Shown in pieces: positions 56,877-64,000 of a DNA stretch of 64,000 bases (the first letter of the stretch is position 1; each line of letters starts with the position of its first letter). Below the pieces are notes generated by a model, which was not told where the DNA came from, ran no database searches, and was given only the letters and a program-made list of their open reading frames with translations. Source of the stretch: Aureobasidium sp. EXF-3400 (lineage: Eukaryota; Ascomycota; Dothideomycetes; Dothideales; Saccotheciaceae); contig SWBL01000017.1 of NCBI GenBank assembly GCA_024195585.1, forward strand, positions 209,125 through 273,124. The letters are read 5' to 3'. Both the position numbers and the translations under genes were made by a program.

Positions 56877-59800
56877 ATGGGCAAGCTAATACGGCTCGAG
56901 CTGTTCAGTGCGACCTTCCCTCTGTCTATCATCACGTCAGATTCAGCCTTGCTAACCATCGCGCAGACTTCAAGTCCTACAAGGGCCACCATGTTCTCCT
57001 CTTCGGCGATTCCTACTTCACCTCCATCATTGGACCTAATGGATCAGGCAAATCAAATTCCATGGATGCAATCTCCTTCGTGCTTGGAATCAAATCTTCT
57101 CACCTTCGTTCGACCCATCTACGCGACCTGGTTTACCGTGGCCGTGTTTTGAAGACCTCCCGAATCAATGCCGATGGAACCGCTACTGAAGTCCCTGAGG
57201 GCGAGGCCCAAGATCCTGAGACCGAGTCTGGCGCACAAGAGGAGGACCAGGATACCCAAACAAGCACCCAGCGCGCAGACCCCACAAATGCTTGGGTCAT
57301 GGCTGTCTACGAGGACGACGCCGGAGACGAACAAGCCTGGAAACGCTCCATCACTTCTACTGGCCAATCCGAATACCGTATCAACAACAGAGCCGTATCC
57401 GCAAAACAGTACAATGAAGCCCTTGAGGCCGAGAATATCCTGATCAAGGCTCGCAACTTCCTCGTCTTCCAAGGAGATGTAGAGGCAATCGCTTCCCAAA
57501 GTTCCAAGGATCTTACTAGGCTGATTGAGCAAATCAGCGGCAGTCTTGAGTACAAGGCAGACTACGACCGTCTGAAGATTGAGGCTGAGAAAGCTGCCGA
57601 GGACCAAGCTTTCAGATTGAACCAACGCAGAGGCATCAATTCCGAAATCAAGCAATATCAAGAACAGAAGCGCGAAGTCGACAGCTACAACCGCAAAGTC
57701 GACGAGAAGGACCAAGCTGTTGTCAATCACGTTCTATGGAAGCTGTTCCACTTCCAACAAATGGTCGAATCATCTGGTGCCGAGATCCAAAAACACCAGG
57801 ACGAGTTAAAAGAGGACCGTAGAAACGTGGAGGCTTTCGAGGCCAGACTTGCCGAAGCACAACAGGAGCAGGCTAGAGCTGGCCGTGAGGTTCACAAGCT
57901 TGAACGCGCTATCAAGCAAAAGGAAAAGGCCGTTGAAGACAAGGAGAATGACCTCTTACCCATCAACGAGAAGATTTCCCTTTCCAACAAGAAGCTCGAG
58001 GTATCACGCAAGCGCATTACCGAAATCTCGAAAGAGCGCGACGCACAATCTCGCAATGCCGACCAGTTAAAAAAGGATCTCGACGTGGTCCAGAAAGCTC
58101 AAAGCAGATGGGAACAGGAATGGTCAGCTGCACAACAACAAGCAGGACGCGAACTCAGCGAAGCCGATCTCCAGGAGTACAACCGTTTGAGAGGAGATGT
58201 CAACAAGAGAACCGCAGCCGATCAGATCAAGGTGGACAACATCACTCGCCAATTAAAGACAGACGAAGAGACTGTCGAGAGTCTGAAGAGCAAGGTTGAC
58301 TCTACCGAAAACCACATCTCCAAGCTCGATAGCGAAGTGTCTTCCCTACGGTCACGGCGCGACGAGTTGAATTCCACCATCCGTTCCATTAACAATGAAG
58401 CGGATGGCAAGAAGAAGGAATTCAACACTCTGACATCAGAGAGACTGAAGTCTGCTCAAAAACATACCGAGATTGAGGAAAAGCTTCAAGAAGTGCTACG
58501 TAAACTCAACGATGCATCTGTATCCCAACGAGAATCCGAGAAGGAGACACGAGCTCGCGAGACCGTCGCTGCCATGAAGAGAATCTTCCCTGGTGTTCGA
58601 GGCCAGTTGTGGTCGCTCTGCAAGCCGAAGCAAAAAAAGTATAACGTTGCTGTGAGCACTGTCCTTGGTCGCCACAACGACTCAATTGTAGTCGACACCG
58701 AGAAAGTGGCAAAGGAGTGCATTCAGTACCTTCGTGACCAACGTGCTGGCCAGGCTACCTTCATCCCGCTCGACACAATCATGCACAAAGCACCGGACGC
58801 CAACCTCAAGGGCATGCATAGGGGCATGCGTCTTGCCATTGACACAATCGACTATGAGAATGCTGTTGAGCGCGCCATTTCTTTTGCTTGCGGAAACAGT
58901 ATCGTATGCGACGACCTACAGATTGCCAGGCATCTCTGCTACGATAGACACGTTGAGGCCAAAGCAGTCACACTTGACGGAACCATCATCCACAAGGGTG
59001 GTTTGATGACCGGTGGACATGGCTCAAACGACCAACGAAATGCACGAAAGTGGGAGGATTCAGAAGTTGAGAACTTGCGCCGTCTAAAGGACAAGTTACT
59101 CGCCGATCTGAGTGCTCTTCCAAAGGGTCATCGCCGACAAGCGGAAGAAGAGGCTCTTCAGGGCGAACTCGCAGGTCTCGAATCACGCCGCGCATTCGCT
59201 GATGAAGAGCTCAAGGCGCTTGAATCAAATATCGAGAGCAAGCGCCGTGAGCTAAACTTCGCAAGGCGTCAGCTCGAGGAGACGAGACCGAAATATGAAG
59301 AGCAGGCTCATGGCGTCACTACTCTGCGTAGCCAGCTCGAGTCATACTCGTCGTCAGTTGCGACCGTCGAGGATCAAGTGTTTGCTGCTTTCTGCCAACG
59401 CTTGGGTTACAGTGACATTCGCGCATATGAAGCTCAACAGGGTAGTGCCCAGCAGGAGGCTGCGCAAAAGAAACTTGAATTCACCACCCAACGCAGCAGA
59501 CTGGAGAACCAGCTTGCCTTTGAGACCCAACGTCTTCAGACAACCAAAGATCGCATTGCCAGGTTGCAGAGCGACATAAAAGAAGCCCAAGCCAACATTG
59601 CGAACCTCGAATCAGAGCGCGATGAGCTCAACAACGAGCTAGATGAACTAAACGCCGAAGTTGAGCAGATGAACGAGCAACTGATCACACGCAGGACAAA
59701 GTATGACCAGAAGTCCGACAAGGTTGCCGAGCACAGACGTGAAGTCGCAAAGCGTTCTAAGTCGATGGAAAACACAAACAAGGAAATCACAGCTCTTCAA

Positions 59801-60853
59801 GAGGCCGTACAACGATCTAATTCAGATCGCTACTCTCTGCTTCGCAGGTGCAGAATTGAGGAGATCAACGTCCCTCTGACTGCACAGAGCAGGAAGCTAG
59901 ACTCTCTTCCACTAGATGGTGGTATGGCTGAGGAAGAAGATGCCATGGATGTGGATGAGGAGGAGGCGTCTCAACGCGTGCCTGGAGTTAACGATTATGG
60001 TATCGATGTCGACTTCTCAGAGCTGGATGATGACTTGAAGGAAGATGATTCTGAGCAATGCGAAGCAAACCTGCAAGAAAGCATCTCGAACATACAAGCC
60101 GAGCTTGAGAAGATGCAGCCAAACATGCGAGCCATTGAACGCTTGGAAGGTGTTGAAGCACGTCTCAAGTCCACAGATGATGAGTTCGAAACAAGTCGCA
60201 AGGCAGCCAAAGAAGCCAAGGATCAATTCGACGAGATCAGAGACTTGAGATCGGACCTCTTCACAAAAGCTTACGACCACATTTCTGGCCAGATTGATCA
60301 AGTATACAAGGAGCTTACACGCACTGCCAGTTTCCCTCTCGGAGGTCAGGCATACCTCGACCTGGAAGATACTGACGAGCCATATCTCAGTGGTATCAAA
60401 TATCATGCTATGCCTCCACTCAAGCGCTTCCGTGATATGGAGCATTTGTCTGGTGGCGAGAAGACTATGGCAGCGTTGGCGCTATTGTTCGCTATTCACA
60501 CATATGCACCCTCACCATTTTTCGTACTCGATGAGGTCGATGCTGCTCTCGACAATGCCAACACCGCTCGTCTGGCCAACTACGTCAAGGAACACGCCGG
60601 TCCTGGTATGCAGTTCGTTGTCATCTCACTCAAGGTATGATTGATCAGGAATTTGAACTGGAAATGGTTCGCTAACATTCTTGACAGACTGGACTGTTCC
60701 AAAACAGTGAAACCCTTGTTGGTGTGATGAGAGATCAAACTGTGAACAGCAGTAGGACTCTCACTATGGATGTAAGTCTTGAAACAGTACCGTGTATTGT
60801 TCGTGCCGTAACTGACATGATTGCAACAGCTTCGCAAGTACCAGGCTGCTTAG
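56877..60853 (+). CDS. SMC1: Cohesin subunit Smc1
   Basis: Spliced model: exons 56877-56907, 56967-60634, 60688-60771 and 60830-60853; 1268 residues, typical for Smc1. Walker A is GPNGSGKSN near residue 33; N-terminal and C-terminal coiled coils flank the hinge (about 550-690: WSLCKPKQKKYNVAVSTVLG, VTLDGTIIHKGGLMTGGH); the ABC signature is LSGGEKTMAALALLF near 1170, with Walker B FFVLDEVDAALDN. The N terminus LELFNFKSYKGHH is built across the first intron. Smc1 forms the cohesin ring with Smc3 and Scc1 and holds sister chromatids together. The two short 3' exons (84 and 24 bp) give the C terminus LTMDLRKYQAA. The acidic block DAMDVDEEEASQ near 1010 lies in the coiled-coil arm. Confidence 0.97.
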
Positions 60854-61279
60854 AACAGCTCATGCAATGTTGGAGGAAGGAGAAAGCGGTGTGTCTTGAT
60901 CTAATTTCGAAGCACGAGAAGGAGGCCATGCAAGGGATGCCTCTGGCGAATGTTATTATTAGTTATTGCTCGATACCAATGAAGGAAGCATGTTGATGTG
61001 GTACTGTGCATTCGCGAGAAACCTCGACTCTGTTCTATATACCACAACGATCATAATTAAGCAAAAAACAAGAAGTGGTCGAAAGCAACGGGAGCAGGGT
61101 CATGGACATGAAAGGAATTAAAAAAAAGAATGCATGCTTTTTCTTCAAAGGCTATGTGTAAGAACCCTCCTTCATCGATCGTCCTTTCCCGGTTTTTTGT
61201 GCTCCAACAAAAAAAGAAAAGATCGTTGCAAAACATCAACTCCCCACTACTGCTACATCCACCATCGTAAAGAATACTT
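60854..61279. other. Convergent 3' region, SMC1 and eIF3a
   Basis: 426 bp between two convergent stops. No gene of its own; it contains A-runs near 61063 and 61122 on the plus strand. Confidence 0.5.
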
Positions 61280-64000
61280 CTAGGATCTGCCGCTGAAACC
61301 ACCACGTCTGTAGGCACCGCCAGCGGAGGAACCGCCACGGGAAGATGGGGGCTCGTATCTGCCACCAGATGCGGGAGGAGGGGTTTCACCGTCACCGCGG
61401 GGAGTTCTGGGTGCCCAGCGCTCGCGAGGGGCGGCGGCGGGAGGGGCGGAGTCTGAGGAAGGTGCGGCACCAGCGGATCCACGCATGTGAGGGGGAACGT
61501 AACCTGAACGCTGAAGAGGGGCGGCCTCAGGAGCTTGGGCACGCTCAGCGGCGGGGGGTGCGGCAGGGCGAGAAGCCTCGGGGGCAGGCGAGGCGGGGGC
61601 AGGTGAGGCACCACCTTGAGCGGCCTTTGCGGCCTCGCGCTCACGCCATGTGGGCTTGCTACCGGCGAGGGCGAGACGGGGAGGACCTCCGGCTGAAGCG
61701 CTGACGGGCTCGGCGGCGGGTGTGGGTGCGCCGGATCTCTCCCAGCGGGAAGGAGCGGCGGAGGCAGCGGGTGCTTGCTTGCGCTCGGCACGACGAGCCT
61801 CGGCTTCCTCTTCGCGCTGGCGTTGCTTTTCGGCAGCGGCGGCGGCTTCCCTGTGGTTTGATGTGTTAGCATGCTATTGTGTTTGTTTTGTAGTTGTATG
61901 GTATAAACGTACTCTCTCGACTTGACTCTCTCCTGCTTCTCTCTCTCCATTCTCTCGCGCTTCTCGGCATCGACGCGCTCCTTCTCTTCGGCCTCTCTGG
62001 CCTCTCTCTCCTCTTCCTCGCGGGCACGGGCTTCGGCCTCCTCGGCCTCTTGCTTCTCGCGTGCCATGCGCTCCTTGACTTCGCGACGACGCTGCTCCAT
62101 CTTCTGGTTGAGCTCGCGCTCTGCGACCTTGCGGCGCTTCTCGAACTCGGCGTGGCGCTGCTCGGTGACTTCACGCTTGAACTTCTCGTAGGCAGGCACC
62201 AAACGGCTGAGACGGTGCTTGAGGGCAAGAGCCTCCTTGTGCTTCTCCTCGGCATCCTTGAGAGTCTCGGACTTGGTCTTCTCGTAAGCAGACACGTCAC
62301 GCTCGCGCTGGGTGTCGTAGTCGGCACTCAAGTGCTTGAGCTCCTCCTTTCTGTATGCACGCTCGAGATGGTCGATTCTCTTGGCAGTGAATCTCAGCTT
62401 CTCGCTCATCTCGTTCTTCTCCTTCTCAAGGGCCTGGAGCTTGATCTGGCGGATACGGCCAGTGTCGAGGTCGTTGATGTCGAAGCTGTCGATATCGACA
62501 CCCTTGACACCCTGCTTGAGCTCCTTAAGCTGGCGCTCCATCTCCTCTCTCTGGACCTTCTCTTGCTCCTGTCTGATGCGACGAGCCTCACGCTCGCGCT
62601 GTTCATCAGCCAGACGCTGGACTTCGGCGGCCTGCAGTTCTTGCTGGCGTTGTCTCTTCTTCTGTGCCTCCTCGCGCTCCTTGGCAGCCAAAGCGTTGGC
62701 GGCGGTCTCCTTCATCTTCTGAATGACCTCCGAGCGAGCGATGGTGTCGAGGTGCTCCTTGTCAGCACCAGCCTCAGCACGCTTGAGAGCAGCGGCCTTG
62801 GCCTTCTGGCGGTCCTCGTTGAAGGTAGGGTCGACATATTGGCAGGTGATGTAGAGGGCCTTGGACAGGCGGGTAAGCTGGGAGCGGACAATCTCAGCAG
62901 GAGTGCTCTGCAGACGTTGAACGATCTCGGAACCGGCGGATCCAGAGCCGCTACCAGGGTGAAGAGCACGAGCAGACGAGAAGACGTCAGAGTCGAAAGT
63001 CAAGACACCAGTGGCGTGGTCGATGCGGATAGCCAAGTCACCCTTCTTGCAACCGTTCATGATGAACTTCTCGATGGCGGCGGGGGTCATCTGGAACTCC
63101 TCGGGGAACTGAGCAAGGTTAAGGACGAACTTGAGCTCGACAGTCTCGTAGACCTGAGACAGCTGCTGGAAGAGGCGGGTAAGGATGACCTGCTGGAGAG
63201 GCAGGACGTACTTCTTCATCTCAGGATCGGCGGCAATCTTGGTAAGAATAGGAGAGATTCTCTTGCAGATAGACAGAGGGTGGAAGTCAACCTCGAGAAT
63301 GTTGTAAAGCTCACGGATCTCGGGCGAGGCACGCTTGAGAAGACCCTTGTTGATAGCATCCTTGAACAGAATGGCACGGGTAGGGGGGGCTGACATGCCG
63401 AGGAGGTTAGTAAGACGGGTGTTCTTGTTCTTCTTGGCCTCATCAACATCAACCAGGGCACCGCGGGAGCGGGAAGTGCTGATGACGGGAATAGCGAGAG
63501 CGGATAGAATGACAAATGAGGCGGCCTTGGTGAGGTCGGCATCTCCGATGTTGGAAGGGTTGTCCTTCTTCTGGCCCTGACCGGCGGTCATGATAGCAGC
63601 CGACTGGCGCAAGAGGTTGCAGTAACGACTCCAGGCAGCGGCGTGGAAAAGGTAGTTCTCGCTGACAAGGAAGATACGGGCAAGCTTCTCGAAGTAGTTG
63701 GCCATCATGACGTTCTTGGCAGGACGCTTGCTCAAGGAGAGAAGAGTGTGGGTGTCTTCAACGGACTTGAAGGCCTCCTGCCACAGCTCGAGCTCGACGG
63801 CAACGTTCAACTGCTGGAAGCGGGTGTCCAGATGGCGCTGAAGGGTGTCGGGGTCGCTGAGGTTGATGGCGTGCATCTGGGAAGAGTACTTGGCGGCATT
63901 TTGGAGATGGTTGCGGAGCAACTCGCACAGTCTGCGGAATTCGGTCTTGCGGGCGTAACGGAGACAGAACTGGAAGGCCTGGAGGGTGACGGTCTGGTAC
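61280..64000 (-). CDS. TIF32: Translation initiation factor eIF3 subunit a (5' end outside window)
   Basis: Minus strand: the frame is open from base 64000 to 61913, then a 62-bp intron (61912-61851, GTACGT...GCTAAC...CACAG), then exon 61850-61280; about 886 residues visible. The visible part starts [18 protein letters not shown], as in the N-terminal TPR/PCI region, and includes [20 protein letters not shown] and [16 protein letters not shown] (PCI), followed by a very long charged helix ([60 protein letters not shown]) and an Arg/Gly/Pro-rich tail ending GGFSGRS. eIF3a scaffolds eIF3 and binds the 40S subunit. Codon bias toward C/G gives a false 499-codon frame on the opposite strand. Confidence 0.96.

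Noticed and set aside
61894..63393. 499-codon plus-strand frame, very Leu-rich
   Set aside because: Antisense shadow of the charged helix of eIF3a (Lys/Glu/Arg codons read backwards give Leu/Ser).

Overview
The window is nuclear DNA from a filamentous ascomycete (Pezizomycotina). Most genes carry short spliceosomal introns of about 48-66 bp with GT...AG ends, many with a CTAAC/CTGAC branch site just before the acceptor. Genes are dense, lie on both strands and are separated by 0.1-2.2 kb. The protein set is typically fungal: a CTL transporter, Abp2, a COP9 subunit, Gpc1, a Rhodopsin-domain protein and a delta-12 desaturase. A member of Dothideomycetes is my guess from protein flavour only. 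No CRISPR array, operon, rRNA or convincing tRNA was seen. About 26 genes are supported; the first and last are cut by the window edges.

Layout. 0-9.5 kb: the end of a Pho85-type CDK, a six-exon APC amino-acid/choline-type permease, a secreted and probably GPI-anchored arylsulfotransferase-like protein, Rcf2 (respiratory supercomplex factor) and a minus-strand AT-hook protein. 9.5-20.5 kb: the largest gap (2.2 kb), Set2 (H3K36 methyltransferase), an ankyrin plus Clp/HSP100-type AAA+ protein, a helix-turn-helix protein resembling the N-terminal half of a Tc1/mariner transposase, and a seven-helix Rhodopsin-domain membrane protein. 20.6-29 kb: Yme2 and an Emi1/DUF3128 twin CX9C protein sharing a 241-bp divergent promoter, an intronless oleate delta-12 desaturase, and a short MetE-like methyltransferase that keeps its zinc ligands. 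30-39 kb: Yta7/ATAD2 chromatin ATPase and the Ca2+-regulated aspartate/glutamate carrier Agc1. 39.7-49 kb: CSN1, a CTL/SLC44 (Pns1-like) transporter, a CLPTM1 homologue, a small orphan gene and the peroxisomal adenine nucleotide carrier Ant1. 49-64 kb: Abp2, a KPWE-motif (Pex39-type) protein, Scd6/Lsm14, Gpc1, cohesin Smc1 and the C-terminal part of eIF3a.

The genes do not form one pathway or a biosynthetic cluster; this is mostly conserved housekeeping DNA. Functional themes recur: mitochondria (Rcf2, Yme2, Emi1-like, Agc1), peroxisomes (Ant1, Pex39-like), chromatin and DNA (Set2, Yta7, Abp2, Smc1), lipids (desaturase, Gpc1, CTL) and translation or mRNA decay (Scd6, eIF3a). The items most worth a second look are the ankyrin-Clp ATPase, the KPWE protein, the truncated transposase-like HTH gene, the short MetE paralogue, the two-exon orphan, and several splice sites that automatic gene callers would probably miss. 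I found no convincing, entirely new system. Gene models were spliced by hand by matching reading frames to family sequences; no search or RNA data were available.
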